A stretch of 22,885 nt of DNA from Flavobacteriaceae bacterium (GTDB lineage: Bacteria > Bacteroidota > Bacteroidia > Flavobacteriales > Flavobacteriaceae). The notes beneath the pieces were generated by a model, which saw only the letters and a list, made by a program, of their open reading frames with translations, was not told where the DNA came from and made no database searches. Positions 7,301 through 15,861 of this stretch are shown piece after piece. Every line of letters begins with the position of its first letter. Position 1 is the first letter of the stretch. The stretch is taken from contig CANKLK010000017.1 in NCBI GenBank assembly GCA_947482805.1, positions 1 to 22,885 on the forward strand, read 5' to 3'. Made by a program: the position numbers and the translations under genes.

Positions 7301-7344
7301 TATAAATTAAAGATAGTAGATTTTAATATTTGTTAATTTAGAAT

Positions 7345-7737
7345 CTATTGTTCAATAACTTGTAACTGACTCTTTAATCTTTCAACAAGCATATTCATCA
7401 TTCGTTTATTCAAATTCGAAGATATTCGAATATATTCAGCATATTCTTCTAATGTAAAAAGCGCAATTATCATCCCTTTTAAAGAGTTTCTGAACTTGAT
7501 GTCTCGTTGAATAACGTTTTCTATATAAATCATTTTTTTTTCGGGAGTCAGACTAAAAAACACATTCTTTTGTTTTACAGCATAATTAATAAATACTTGA
7601 ATGAATAAATCATTTTGCATTTTAAGAATTGGACGAAGGGTTTTGTTTTGGAATGTTTCTTCTGATGAAGATTGATTATTTATCATCCCAAAGGTTTCAC
7701 CTCTAAGTTCAAGCACTGTTGTATCTCTAGCTTCCAT
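7345..7737 (-). CDS. Small helical orphan protein of Flavobacteriaceae (often named 'glyoxalase')
   Basis: The product has 130 residues, mostly helical and soluble. I recall a flavobacterial family with the pattern RGETFGMI, then FQNKTLRPILKMQNDLF, then IKFRNSLKGMIIALFT that databases label 'glyoxalase'. Nothing in this sequence shows the vicinal-oxygen-chelate fold or its His/Glu metal ligands, so I would not use that name. The start at 7737 gives MEARDTTV; Met18 is an alternative. It lies 19 nt after the T-run of the OmpA-gene terminator, with no promoter box visible in the gap, so its expression may depend on read-through. Confidence 0.6.
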   Translation of the reverse strand: MEARDTTVLELRGETFGMINNQSSSEETFQNKTLRPILKMQNDLFIQVFINYAVKQKNVFFSLTPEKKMIYIENVIQRDIKFRNSLKGMIIALFTLEEYAEYIRISSNLNKRMMNMLVERLKSQLQVIEQ

Positions 7738-7755
7738 TATTTTTCTTTTAAAATT

Positions 7756-7784
7756 AAAAAAAAACCTCTGTTTTTCAACAGAGG
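7756..7784 (-). terminator. Intrinsic terminator of the OmpA-family gene
   Basis: On the minus strand an 8-bp stem, CCTCTGTT-gaaa-AACAGAGG (7784-7765), is followed directly by nine T's (7764-7756). It lies 31 nt after the OmpA-family stop codon. Confidence 0.85.
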
Positions 7785-7815
7785 TAAATTATAGTTATTA
7801 ATAATTAATTGTTAA

Positions 7816-9180
7816 TTATTGTTTGATTTTGAATACTGTTTTGCGCACTAATCTTTTCGCCCAATCAGATTTATTATCTACCGAATCATCTTCACCTCTT
7901 GAAATAATAGTTATTCTTGATTCGCTGATACCTGCTTTAACCAATATAGATTTAACATTCTGAGCTCTGTCGTTAGCTAACTTATTGTTAGTTACTGTTA
8001 CTCCAGTTTCGTCAGCGTAACCAGCAATCTCAACATTTTTGCCTGGATTGTTTTTTAAATAATTAAGAATAAATCCAATATTACTAGCTGATGCATTATT
8101 TGGTGTTGCTTTGGTAGTTTCAAAATAAGCTGCAATGTATCCATCATTAATAAGTTGCAGTACTGCATTTTCTGTTGCTATACTAGCTGTAGCATTGTTA
8201 TTATTAGTAATAGAATTATTAACATATTTCTCTAACTCATCAGGTACGCCGTTATTGTTTTTATCAACCATTCGTCCTTTGGTATCAACAGCAACACCAG
8301 CAATTGAATTTTGTTCAGCATCAAGATAATCAGGAACACCATCTTTATCACTATCATTCATTAAAGTTTCAATTTCTCCAATTCTATTATTAAGAGAATC
8401 TAGACGTTTATCATTTATTTCCTTTATAATAGCCCAATCACCATGTATTTTATCTTTACCAAATGAATAAGAAATACCTATAGATGTAGTAAACAAACTA
8501 CCTATTAAGTTATTATTAGGCTCTGAATAAGCTCCATCCCAATTAAAATGTTGACGAATGTTTGAATTTAAGGATACGTCTAAAAAAATACTAAAATCAT
8601 TTAAAACCCTAATAGAAGGAGTAACACCAACTATCAATCCACCGTTCAATTCTTTTTTTCCTTTGTTATTACTTACAGTAGTATTCATTTGAGGAGACAT
8701 TTGTGATACTTGTATACCAAAGTGAAATAATAAACCAAATCTTTTTGCATCTTCTTGAATATCAAATAATCGCATTGCATTTGTTACACCTTCAAATGTA
8801 AATTGTAAGTGCTGTAATTTAAAGTCTTCACTTTCAGAACCTGGAAGTTTTTTTATATCATCATAAGAAAAGTGAGATTTCAAACCAAACTTAGGGCTCA
8901 ACATATATCTAACACCTAAACCAATGTGATTTAATTGAAAACCTCCTAAAAATTTACTTGGGTCACTACCAAAATAACCTTCAGAATATGGTCTTCCACC
9001 TCTGCTTTGTCCTAAGTCAAACTCGAGAGACCATTGATTGTAAGTGTCACCAACAATTTCATTGTTAGCTTCTACTGAAGTAAGCTCTAAATTTTTCTCA
9101 TTATCTTTTTCGTCTTTTTGTGCATAAGACGACAAAGAAATACAAAATAAGGCTATAATTAAAAGTTGGTAATTCTTCAT
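7816..9180 (-). CDS. OmpA-family outer-membrane protein with TSP3 calcium repeats
   Basis: The 454-residue product starts at the ATG at 9180, which opens directly into a signal peptide (MKNYQLLIIALF, then SSYA, cleavage likely after Ala20). Residues about 45-240 look like an outer-membrane beta-barrel. A short coiled coil (about 250-275) leads to two thrombospondin type-3 calcium motifs (DSDKDGVPDYLD and DKNNNGVPDELE, about 276-318). The C-terminal OmpA domain (about 345-454) has GYADETG with Asp390 and LANDRAQNV with Arg405, the pair that binds peptidoglycan diaminopimelate in this family. It should anchor the outer membrane to the cell wall. An in-frame ATG at 9243 lies inside the promoter and is excluded. 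It forms a monocistronic unit with a consensus promoter and a strong terminator, consistent with high expression. Confidence 0.92.
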   Translation of the reverse strand: MKNYQLLIIALFCISLSSYAQKDEKDNEKNLELTSVEANNEIVGDTYNQWSLEFDLGQSRGGRPYSEGYFGSDPSKFLGGFQLNHIGLGVRYMLSPKFGLKSHFSYDDIKKLPGSESEDFKLQHLQFTFEGVTNAMRLFDIQEDAKRFGLLFHFGIQVSQMSPQMNTTVSNNKGKKELNGGLIVGVTPSIRVLNDFSIFLDVSLNSNIRQHFNWDGAYSEPNNNLIGSLFTTSIGISYSFGKDKIHGDWAIIKEINDKRLDSLNNRIGEIETLMNDSDKDGVPDYLDAEQNSIAGVAVDTKGRMVDKNNNGVPDELEKYVNNSITNNNNATASIATENAVLQLINDGYIAAYFETTKATPNNASASNIGFILNYLKNNPGKNVEIAGYADETGVTVTNNKLANDRAQNVKSILVKAGISESRITIISRGEDDSVDNKSDWAKRLVRKTVFKIKQ

Positions 9181-9224
9181 ATAGTTTGATTTTCGATTAT
9201 TAATTAATTTGTTACAATCGTTTA

Positions 9225-9254
9225 CAAATATAAATGTTTCCATTTAAAAATCAA
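9225..9254 (-). promoter_or_regulatory. Consensus flavobacterial promoter of the OmpA-family gene
   Basis: On the minus strand TTG (9254-9252), an exactly 19-bp spacer and TATATTTG (9232-9225) give the textbook Bacteroidota promoter. Transcription would begin near 9218, leaving a leader of about 38 nt before the ATG at 9180. This is the best promoter in the window. Confidence 0.8.
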
Positions 9255-9289
9255 CTTTTATATACTTTATTAAATAGTTAAGATAGAGA

Positions 9290-10549
9290 TTATTCAACGA
9301 AATCGTTTTTTCCCGAAGGCATTTCATAGATTTCTAAATCAAAATAACATATTGATGCAAAAACATGATCAAAAATATCTGCCATAATGTATTCGTAATT
9401 TTCGAAACGTTTATCATTTGAAAAAGTATAAATTTCTAATGGAACACCCTGTGGGGTTGGCTGTAACTGGCGACATAGTAAAACCATGTCTTTATTTAAA
9501 CCCGGATATTGACTTAAATATTGTGTTATATATTTTCGAAATACCCCAAAATTTGTCATGTTTCTTCCGTTGATTAATACCGATTTATCAACGTGGTGTG
9601 TTTTGTTAAACTTATCAATTTCGGTTTGACGAAGATTTATGTAATTGCTTATAAGCTGAATTTTCTTTAAATCTTGAAGTTCATTTACATCTAAAAATCG
9701 AATACTGCTTGCTTTAATTAGAATATGTCGTTTAATTCGGCGTCCATCTGAATTTAACATACCACGCCAGTTTCTAAAAGAGTCTGAAATCATACTGTAA
9801 GTTGGGATAGTGGTAGTTGTATTATCAAAATTACGAACTTTTACGGTTGCCAAATTAATCTCAATTACATCTCCATCAGCACCAAATTTGTCAAATGTTA
9901 TCCAATCGCCAATGCGAACCATATCGTTCAATGAAACTTGTACGCTTGCAACAAATCCAAGTATAGTATCTCTAAATATCAAAATAATTATAGCAGAAAC
10001 AGCTCCAAAGGTGCCAAGCATTGTCCCTGTTTTAACATCAAAAATTTTGGAAACAACAAATATAAATGCATAAAGCCACAACACTATCATAATTACCTGA
10101 ATGTAACTATCAATTGGTTTATCGCTATATCTTGGGTTTTGTTTTAAATGATCTCGTAGTGCATTAAAAATGGTTTTAATAATCCATAAACTTAATAGTA
10201 CAATATAGATTTCAACAAGTTTTCCGAAAATTGATTCCCAATACACAAAGTTCTCAAGGATTATTGGAACACTTTTGTATATAAATAATAACGGAATTAA
10301 ATGAGCAATGTATTTAGCTGTTTTATTGGAAACTAATAAATCGTCAAATTTTGTCTTTGTTTTTCGAGCCAGAATAATCATGGTTCGCACCAATATATAA
10401 CTAAAAATCAAATAGATCACATAGGTTAAAACAGTGAGGATAAAAATGTTAGTCGCTAAACTTAAATAAGAAGAAATGGTTTCGCCCAAATCCAATTTCT
10501 TTAATAGCGGATAACACCAACTAAATAGTTTCTCAACTAGTTTATGCAT
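9290..10549 (-). CDS. ybdG: YbdG-type mechanosensitive ion channel (MscS superfamily)
   Basis: At 419 residues it matches the length of E. coli YbdG, the mini-conductance MscM-type channel of the inner membrane. There are about five membrane segments, at about 32-60, 80-97, 108-130, 148-168 and the pore helix 176-205 (GTFGAVSAIIILIFRDTILG). The MscS beta domain follows with VRIGDWI and the YbdG-like GDVIEINLATVKVRNFDNT and RNWRGM. It would open on osmotic downshock. The start at 10549 overlaps the DUF3817 stop by 8 nt, so the two are translated from one mRNA. No terminator hairpin is seen after the stop at 9290. Confidence 0.92.
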   Translation of the reverse strand: MHKLVEKLFSWCYPLLKKLDLGETISSYLSLATNIFILTVLTYVIYLIFSYILVRTMIILARKTKTKFDDLLVSNKTAKYIAHLIPLLFIYKSVPIILENFVYWESIFGKLVEIYIVLLSLWIIKTIFNALRDHLKQNPRYSDKPIDSYIQVIMIVLWLYAFIFVVSKIFDVKTGTMLGTFGAVSAIIILIFRDTILGFVASVQVSLNDMVRIGDWITFDKFGADGDVIEINLATVKVRNFDNTTTTIPTYSMISDSFRNWRGMLNSDGRRIKRHILIKASSIRFLDVNELQDLKKIQLISNYINLRQTEIDKFNKTHHVDKSVLINGRNMTNFGVFRKYITQYLSQYPGLNKDMVLLCRQLQPTPQGVPLEIYTFSNDKRFENYEYIMADIFDHVFASICYFDLEIYEMPSGKNDFVE

Positions 10550-10826
10550 TTCTCAAGTATTTTTTATCAACATAAAAAGTTCCAAAAGGAATAAGTGATC
10601 CCAACTGTACTATTAAAAACTCTATAATTGTCCACTTCTGATTTTTCCATATTATGAATGCTATGGTAACATAAGAAATAAATAGTAGTCCATGAGCCAT
10701 ACCTATCGGATAAAGTAACAATTTATACAATTCGGGGTTCAAACGTTTAACAACTAACATGTTAAAAAAAAGCGCTAAATATGAAATGCCTTCAGCAATG
10801 GCAATAAATTTGAAAAGTTTGGTCAT
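10542..10826 (-). CDS. DUF3817-family membrane protein
   Basis: The 94-residue protein has three membrane segments and the DUF3817 signatures: KFIAIAEGISYLALF at the N-terminus, PIGMAHGLLFISYV in the middle and LGSLIPFGTFYVDKK at the end. The function of the family is unknown. The 8-nt overlap with ybdG points to translational coupling and perhaps a shared role at the inner membrane. A minus-strand TATTTTTG box (10853-10846) lies 20 nt before the ATG. Confidence 0.85.
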   Translation of the reverse strand: MTKLFKFIAIAEGISYLALFFNMLVVKRLNPELYKLLLYPIGMAHGLLFISYVTIAFIIWKNQKWTIIEFLIVQLGSLIPFGTFYVDKKYLRNA

Positions 10827-10845
10827 TTTTTTTTAATTTATGTTA

Positions 10846-10853
10846 CAAAAATA
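10846..10853 (-). promoter_or_regulatory. Candidate -7 box for DUF3817-ybdG
   Basis: TATTTTTG on the minus strand matches TAnnTTTG exactly. No TTG is present at the usual upstream distance. It faces away from the box at 10897-10904, so this 94-nt gap holds two divergent promoters. Confidence 0.45.
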
Positions 10854-10896
10854 ACTATTATCATCGATTATAGAAGTCATTAAGCATAAAGTAATT

Positions 10897-10904
10897 TACT
10901 TTTG
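10897..10904 (+). promoter_or_regulatory. Candidate -7 box for the DUF6155 gene
   Basis: TACTTTTG matches TAnnTTTG exactly. The ATG follows 16 nt after the box, so the leader would be very short (about 10 nt). No -33 TTG is seen. Confidence 0.45.
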
Positions 10905-10920
10905 TAATGATAATAATTAG

Positions 10921-11436
10921 ATGATGAGTAAACGCGATTTAAAAAAATACTTAAACGAACTTAATAAAGAGCAATTGGAAGCACAAATTATTGAATTGTA
11001 TGATAAGTTTAGTAATGTAAAAGTCTATTATGATTTTGTGTTCAATCCCAATGAGGAAAAATTAGTTAGAGAAGCCAAGTTTAAAATAGCTAACGAATAT
11101 TTTCCAATCAAAGGGAAAAAGTCCAAAATGCGACGTTCTGTAGCTCAAAAATTCATTAAACACTATATATCTATTGGCGTTGATGTGTTTATCATAGCTG
11201 ATTTAATGCTTTACAATATTGAGATTGCTCAAACATTTTCTGCTGAAAAAACTATAAAACAAGAATTGTTTTTTAAAAGTATGCTGACTTCTTTCCAGCA
11301 AGCCGTTAGTTTTTTAATAGAACATGGTATTTTTAATGAATTTCAAAGTAGGGTAGTGGCAATAAACGATGAAACTAATCATCAAAATTGGTCTAATCAA
11401 TATGAATTCAATGCTATAGTGGAACGCTTTGAATAG
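10921..11436 (+). CDS. DUF6155-family protein
   Basis: The 171-residue soluble, mostly helical protein has the DUF6155 features as I know them: an N-terminal SKRDLKKYLNELNKEQLEAQ, YYDFVFNPNEEKLV at about 36-49, and RRSVAQKFIKHYISIGVD followed by ADLMLYNIEIAQ. Its function is unknown. Two adjacent ATG codons (10921 and 10924) can both serve as start; the second gives MSKRDL, the usual N-terminus. The helicase gene begins 80 nt downstream with its own promoter-like site. Confidence 0.8.
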   Translation: MMSKRDLKKYLNELNKEQLEAQIIELYDKFSNVKVYYDFVFNPNEEKLVREAKFKIANEYFPIKGKKSKMRRSVAQKFIKHYISIGVDVFIIADLMLYNIEIAQTFSAEKTIKQELFFKSMLTSFQQAVSFLIEHGIFNEFQSRVVAINDETNHQNWSNQYEFNAIVERFE

Positions 11437-11465
11437 TATTTTTTTTGTAAATAACTATTTTTATT

Positions 11466-11497
11466 TTGGTGTTAACTCTTTTTTAGATGTACTTTTG
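11466..11497 (+). promoter_or_regulatory. Promoter of the SF2 helicase gene
   Basis: TTG (11466-11468), a 21-bp spacer and TACTTTTG (11490-11497) match the flavobacterial promoter. An ATG at 11487 overlaps the -7 box, so the ATG at 11517 is the true start. Confidence 0.6.
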
Positions 11498-11516
11498 CAA
11501 AATTGTACAAATCGCC

Positions 11517-13043
11517 ATGTCTAAAAAGAATTTTATTTCTGAAATTGAAGAAAAAAAGGAGCTTTACGGTTACCAAAAGGGCGATATCGACAAAATTTTT
11601 GACCGATTAGATAATGCACCGAGTGATCATCATTTGTTATACCAATTGCCAACTGGAGGTGGAAAAACGGTAATTTTTTCAGAAATTGTCAGACGATATA
11701 TATCGCAATACGACAAAAAAGTGGTGGTACTAACACATCGAATTGAGCTTTGTAAGCAAACTTCAAAAATGCTCAAAGGATTTGATGTAAAAAACAAAAT
11801 CATCAACAGTAATATAAAAGAATTGCCTGATCAGGATGAATATTCTTGTTTCGTAGCAATGGTAGAAACGCTTAAAAATCGTTTGAATGATGAAAAACTT
11901 TTAATTGACAATGTAGGGTTAGTTATTATTGATGAAGCTCATTACAATTCGTTTCGAAAACTGTTGAGTTCTTTTAAAAAATCTTTCATTTTAGGTGTTA
12001 CTGCAACACCTTTAAGTTCAAATATTAAGTTACCAATGCACCAAAATTATAATGAACTCATTGTTGGTGATACGATTCAATCATTAATAGATAAAGGATT
12101 TTTGGCTAAAGCAACTACTTATAGTTATGATGTTGGGTTAACCTCTTTAAAAGTTGGAATTAATGGAGATTACACTGTCAAATCGTCTGATGATTTGTAT
12201 ATGAATATGGTAATGCAGGAGAAATTATTGCATTCGTATACTGAAAAATCATTAGGAAAGAAGACTTTAATATTCAATAACGGAATCAACACTTCTTTAT
12301 ATGTTTATGAAACTTTTAGAGAAGCCGGATATCCAATAAAACATTTAGACAATACTACATCTGTCGAAGACAGAAAAGATATTTTACAGTGGTTTAAAAA
12401 AACACCTGATGCTATTTTGACTTCTGTTGGAATTTTGACTACAGGTTTTGATGAGCCAACAGTTGAAAGCATTATTTTGAATCGTGCCACAAAATCATTG
12501 ACATTATATTTTCAAATGATTGGTCGAGGATCTAGAAAATTACCAAATAAAGATAGTTTTACAGTTATCGATTTAGGAAATAATGCCTTGCGATTTGGTT
12601 TATGGAATGACCCTGTTGATTGGCAACATATTTTTAGATCTCCTGAATATTATTTAGAAAACCTAAGAGATGATGCCGAAATTGAAAATAACTTCAAATA
12701 TAGTATGCCTGAAAGCATTAGAAAAATGTTCTCCAAAACATCTGATATAACTATTAATATCGAAGAAGAGTTTAAAAAAGGGGTTTCTGAAAATTTGCGT
12801 TCTAAAGAAGTGCTTGAAAAATCTATTCAACAACATGCTTTAATGTGTGTCGAAAATACATCTGAATTGGTTCAGGCAAGAATGCTCTCAAAATTATTGA
12901 CAGATGATATAGAAAGTCGTGTTAGACGATTTGTAAATTGTTTAGGTAAAACAAGTAAAAATTATCGTGAATGGCTAATTGAAGATTATAAAACAAAATT
13001 AAGTCTCGCTATTGGAAAAAAGTTTAGAGAACTTAATTTTTAG
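11517..13043 (+). CDS. DEAD/DEAH-box superfamily 2 helicase
   Basis: The 508-residue protein has a full SF2 motor: YGYQ (Q-like, about 20), Walker A LPTGGGKT (44-51), Walker B IIDEAH (137-142), motif III TATP (162-165), motif V TTGFDEP (308-314) and motif VI QMIGRGSRK (333-341). This is the UvsW/SSL2-like (COG1061) arrangement of duplex-DNA or RNA translocases. Residues about 380-508 form a helical, charged C-terminal region without a domain that I can name. It is a single gene with its own promoter. No nuclease or methylase partner is adjacent, so I see no restriction or defence module. Confidence 0.88.
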   Translation: MSKKNFISEIEEKKELYGYQKGDIDKIFDRLDNAPSDHHLLYQLPTGGGKTVIFSEIVRRYISQYDKKVVVLTHRIELCKQTSKMLKGFDVKNKIINSNIKELPDQDEYSCFVAMVETLKNRLNDEKLLIDNVGLVIIDEAHYNSFRKLLSSFKKSFILGVTATPLSSNIKLPMHQNYNELIVGDTIQSLIDKGFLAKATTYSYDVGLTSLKVGINGDYTVKSSDDLYMNMVMQEKLLHSYTEKSLGKKTLIFNNGINTSLYVYETFREAGYPIKHLDNTTSVEDRKDILQWFKKTPDAILTSVGILTTGFDEPTVESIILNRATKSLTLYFQMIGRGSRKLPNKDSFTVIDLGNNALRFGLWNDPVDWQHIFRSPEYYLENLRDDAEIENNFKYSMPESIRKMFSKTSDITINIEEEFKKGVSENLRSKEVLEKSIQQHALMCVENTSELVQARMLSKLLTDDIESRVRRFVNCLGKTSKNYREWLIEDYKTKLSLAIGKKFRELNF

Positions 13044-13289
<246 letters not shown>

Positions 13290-15206
13290 ATGAGTAATTC
13301 TGTTGCCGAGAATATTGCCAACTTTTTAAAAGAATTTTCGCCTTTTAGTTACCTGAGTCATGAAGAACTAATTCAGGTTACTACAAGTATTGGTGTTATA
13401 AATTTGGATAAACACAAAACACTGTTTCAAATCAATGATAAACTTCATGACAGCTTTTATGTTGTTGCCACTGGCGTGATTAATCTTTCTGTCATTGCTG
13501 ATGCCGAAGAAACACTTTTGAACAAATGTTATCCTGGAGATGTTTTTGGTTTGCGTCCGTTTTTTGCCAAAAATAATTACATGATGACTGCTAAAACTCG
13601 TGAAGATTGTATTGTATATGCAATTCCGATAGCCGTTTTTAAACCTTTTGTAGCTCAAAATCCTCAGGTTTTGGATTTTTTATTGGAAAGTTTTGCAACA
13701 AACACTAGAAATCCTTTTGATAAAGAAAATCGAGGAAAACTAATTACAGATAATGTTTATACTGATGGTCAACAAAATGAAATACAATATTTCCAATCAT
13801 TAGCTTACAACAAAACACCTTTAAAAGTCAGTATTACGGCCATAGTCAAGGATACGGCGCAATTAATGACCGAAAACCTCACCGATAATGTTGTGATTAC
13901 CGAGCAAAGCCATCCTATCGGGATTGTTACTGATAGTGATTTCAGATCTAAAATTGCTAATGGCAGGTTTCCACTTATTTCAACAATCGATAGGATAATG
14001 TCTTCCCCGGTTATCACTGTTCCTGAAAATGTTTCTGTAGCCGAAGCCCAACTTTTAATGTTAAAACATAATGTAAGTCACCTTTGTGTAACAATAGATG
14101 GTTCAGACAAATCAGATGTTAAAGGAGTAATTTCTGAGCACGATTTAATTGTTGCACAGGCTAACAATCCTGGTGTTTTAATTAAGGAAATAAAACGTTC
14201 TCTTTCACCAAAAGAACTTAAACTTGTAAGAGAAAAATTAACCGATTTAATTCAATCTTCTATAGCCAAAAACATTCCTTTACCTCATATTTACAATATT
14301 TCGGGTGAAATTATTACTGCCATTATAAAACGTTCAATCGAATTAGCAATTCTTGATTTGGGCTCTCCTCCAGCCCGATTTGCATGGTTCAGCATTGGAA
14401 GTCAAGGAAGAAAAGAGCAATTTTTATTAACTGATCAGGACAGTATTTTAATTTTTGAAGATGTCGCGACAGAAAAATATAAAGATATTAAAGATTACTT
14501 TTTAAAATTAGCTAAAAGAGCTACTTCTATTTTAGAAAAAGTAGGTTATAATTTTTGTCCAAATGGTCACATGGCCAGCAATGTGCTTTGGTGTAAATCA
14601 ATGTCAGATTGGATAAAACAATATAACAATTGGATGAAAACACCAGGCGAAAAGTCAAATGATATTAGCAGTATATTTTTTGATTATGAACTTGTTTTTG
14701 GTGAAGGCAAGATTGAAGATACGCTTGATGATTTGATTTTAAAGAACACTAAAAACAATGCTTTATTCTTTGACTATCTTGGAAATGATGCCCTAAGAAA
14801 AAATCCACCAATAAACTTTTTTAAGAAATTTAATTTAGAAGAAGAAGGCGAAAACAAAGGAAAATTCGATATTAAAAACAGAGCAATCATGCCTTTAGTT
14901 GATGGAGCCAGACTTTTTGCAATAAGTTTGAATTTGAAAGGAATAAACAATACTTATATACGATTTAAACAGTTAGCTATTGCCGATCCAAAATTTTCTG
15001 AAATTTATTTAAATTGTGCCGATGCCTTTTTAATTTTATCGAAATTCAGAACACTTGAAGGCTTAAAAAATGATACTACTGGAGATTATATTAACATTGA
15101 TGAGCTTTTAAAAGTTGATAAAGAAAAATTGAAAAACGCTTTAATTCCAATGAAAGAATTGGAAGAATTAATAAAAGATAAATTTCAACTAACGCAATTT
15201 TCATAA
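13290..15206 (+). CDS. cNMP-fold / CBS / DUF294 nucleotidyltransferase-like signalling protein
   Basis: The 638-residue cytosolic protein has, in order, a cyclic-nucleotide-binding-like domain (about 10-130), a pair of CBS domains (about 180-295, ending in GVISEHDL), a DUF294 nucleotidyltransferase-like domain (about 330-480) with GSQGRKEQFLLTDQDS at 370-385, and the DUF294 C-terminal helical substrate-binding-like domain (about 485-638). The GS...D.D nucleotidyltransferase residues are intact. In the cNMP domain the phosphate cassette reads GDVFGLRPFF without the usual Arg-x-Ala, so ordinary cAMP binding is doubtful. The exonuclease-like gene starts 1 nt after its stop. In other bacteria I know this pair near acetate/solute symporters; none is adjacent here. 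A regulatory role using adenylate-type ligands is inference. Confidence 0.85.
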   Translation: MSNSVAENIANFLKEFSPFSYLSHEELIQVTTSIGVINLDKHKTLFQINDKLHDSFYVVATGVINLSVIADAEETLLNKCYPGDVFGLRPFFAKNNYMMTAKTREDCIVYAIPIAVFKPFVAQNPQVLDFLLESFATNTRNPFDKENRGKLITDNVYTDGQQNEIQYFQSLAYNKTPLKVSITAIVKDTAQLMTENLTDNVVITEQSHPIGIVTDSDFRSKIANGRFPLISTIDRIMSSPVITVPENVSVAEAQLLMLKHNVSHLCVTIDGSDKSDVKGVISEHDLIVAQANNPGVLIKEIKRSLSPKELKLVREKLTDLIQSSIAKNIPLPHIYNISGEIITAIIKRSIELAILDLGSPPARFAWFSIGSQGRKEQFLLTDQDSILIFEDVATEKYKDIKDYFLKLAKRATSILEKVGYNFCPNGHMASNVLWCKSMSDWIKQYNNWMKTPGEKSNDISSIFFDYELVFGEGKIEDTLDDLILKNTKNNALFFDYLGNDALRKNPPINFFKKFNLEEEGENKGKFDIKNRAIMPLVDGARLFAISLNLKGINNTYIRFKQLAIADPKFSEIYLNCADAFLILSKFRTLEGLKNDTTGDYINIDELLKVDKEKLKNALIPMKELEELIKDKFQLTQFS

Positions 15207-15207
15207 T

Positions 15208-15804
15208 ATGATAGATTGGATAAAAAATATCAGTAAAGAATATCCTGATTTTTGGAAATCATATTTAGCAAAGTTTGAAAGTAAATCGAACAGATATGTA
15301 GTTTTAAGCTCAGAAACTACTGGTTTAAATCCGAAAAAAGATGTCATCTTATCCTTTGGAGCCGTGGCAGTTGTGAATGATATTATACGAATTGGAGATA
15401 ATTTCGAAGTGGTAATTCTGCAATATAAATACCTTCACGACAACGGATTGTCAAATGAATTTCTAATTGAAAGCAAATTATCTAAGCTTGCTGAACCCCA
15501 AGCGATGCAAGCTTTTGTAGAATATATAGGGAATGCAGTATTAGTAGGACATCGAATTTATTTTGACGTCGAAATGATAAATAATGTACTAGAAAAAATG
15601 GAATGCGGAAAATTAAAAAATGAAGCATTAGACATAGAAATAATGCATCAAAAATTAATGGACATAACAAACAAATCATTTTCATTAGAAGATTTAATAA
15701 AGCATTATAAACTACCTTTAAATGAAAAAAATTCAGCATCAGATGATGCTTATTCAATCGCATTATTATTCCTAAAATTAAAATCCAGATTAGGTTTTAA
15801 ATAA
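15208..15804 (+). CDS. DnaQ-fold (DEDDh) exonuclease-like protein with altered active site
   Basis: The 198-residue protein has the DnaQ/PolC-epsilon fold: Exo I region RYVVLSSETTGLNP (about 31-44), Exo II VGHRIYFDVEMIN and Exo III NSASDDAYSIALLFL. Of the DEDDh residues, the Glu of Exo I and the aspartates of Exo II and III are present. The first Asp of the DxE motif is Ser (VLSSE) and the His of HxAxxD is Asn (NSASDD, codon AAT at 15730-15732). Both changes would impair two-metal catalysis, so the protein may bind rather than cut nucleic acid. It starts 1 nt after the DUF294 stop and is almost certainly translationally coupled to it. A bidirectional terminator follows. Confidence 0.82.
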   Translation: MIDWIKNISKEYPDFWKSYLAKFESKSNRYVVLSSETTGLNPKKDVILSFGAVAVVNDIIRIGDNFEVVILQYKYLHDNGLSNEFLIESKLSKLAEPQAMQAFVEYIGNAVLVGHRIYFDVEMINNVLEKMECGKLKNEALDIEIMHQKLMDITNKSFSLEDLIKHYKLPLNEKNSASDDAYSIALLFLKLKSRLGFK

Positions 15805-15830
15805 AAAACCCACTCTTATGAATGGGTTTT
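15805..15830. terminator. Bidirectional terminator between convergent genes
   Basis: AAAACCCA (15805-15812) and TGGGTTTT (15823-15830) form an 8-bp stem with a 10-nt loop. The T-run is TTTT on the plus strand and six T's on the minus strand. It serves both the exonuclease-like gene and the CAP lipoprotein gene. Confidence 0.8.
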
Positions 15831-15861
15831 AAAGCACATTAAAATCAAACTAAACAAATTA

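Noticed and set aside
9181..9243. Longer OmpA-family start at the ATG at 9243
   Set aside because: The ATG is in the spacer of the consensus promoter, and the extra residues would precede a normal signal peptide.
9810..10147. Plus-strand open frames inside the ybdG gene
   Set aside because: They mirror the coding strand, overlap each other and encode low-complexity products without motifs.
10921..13043. DUF6155 plus SF2 helicase as a defence module
   Set aside because: No nuclease, methylase or nucleotide-signal gene is adjacent, the two genes have separate promoters, and both families look like ordinary chromosomal genes in flavobacteria.
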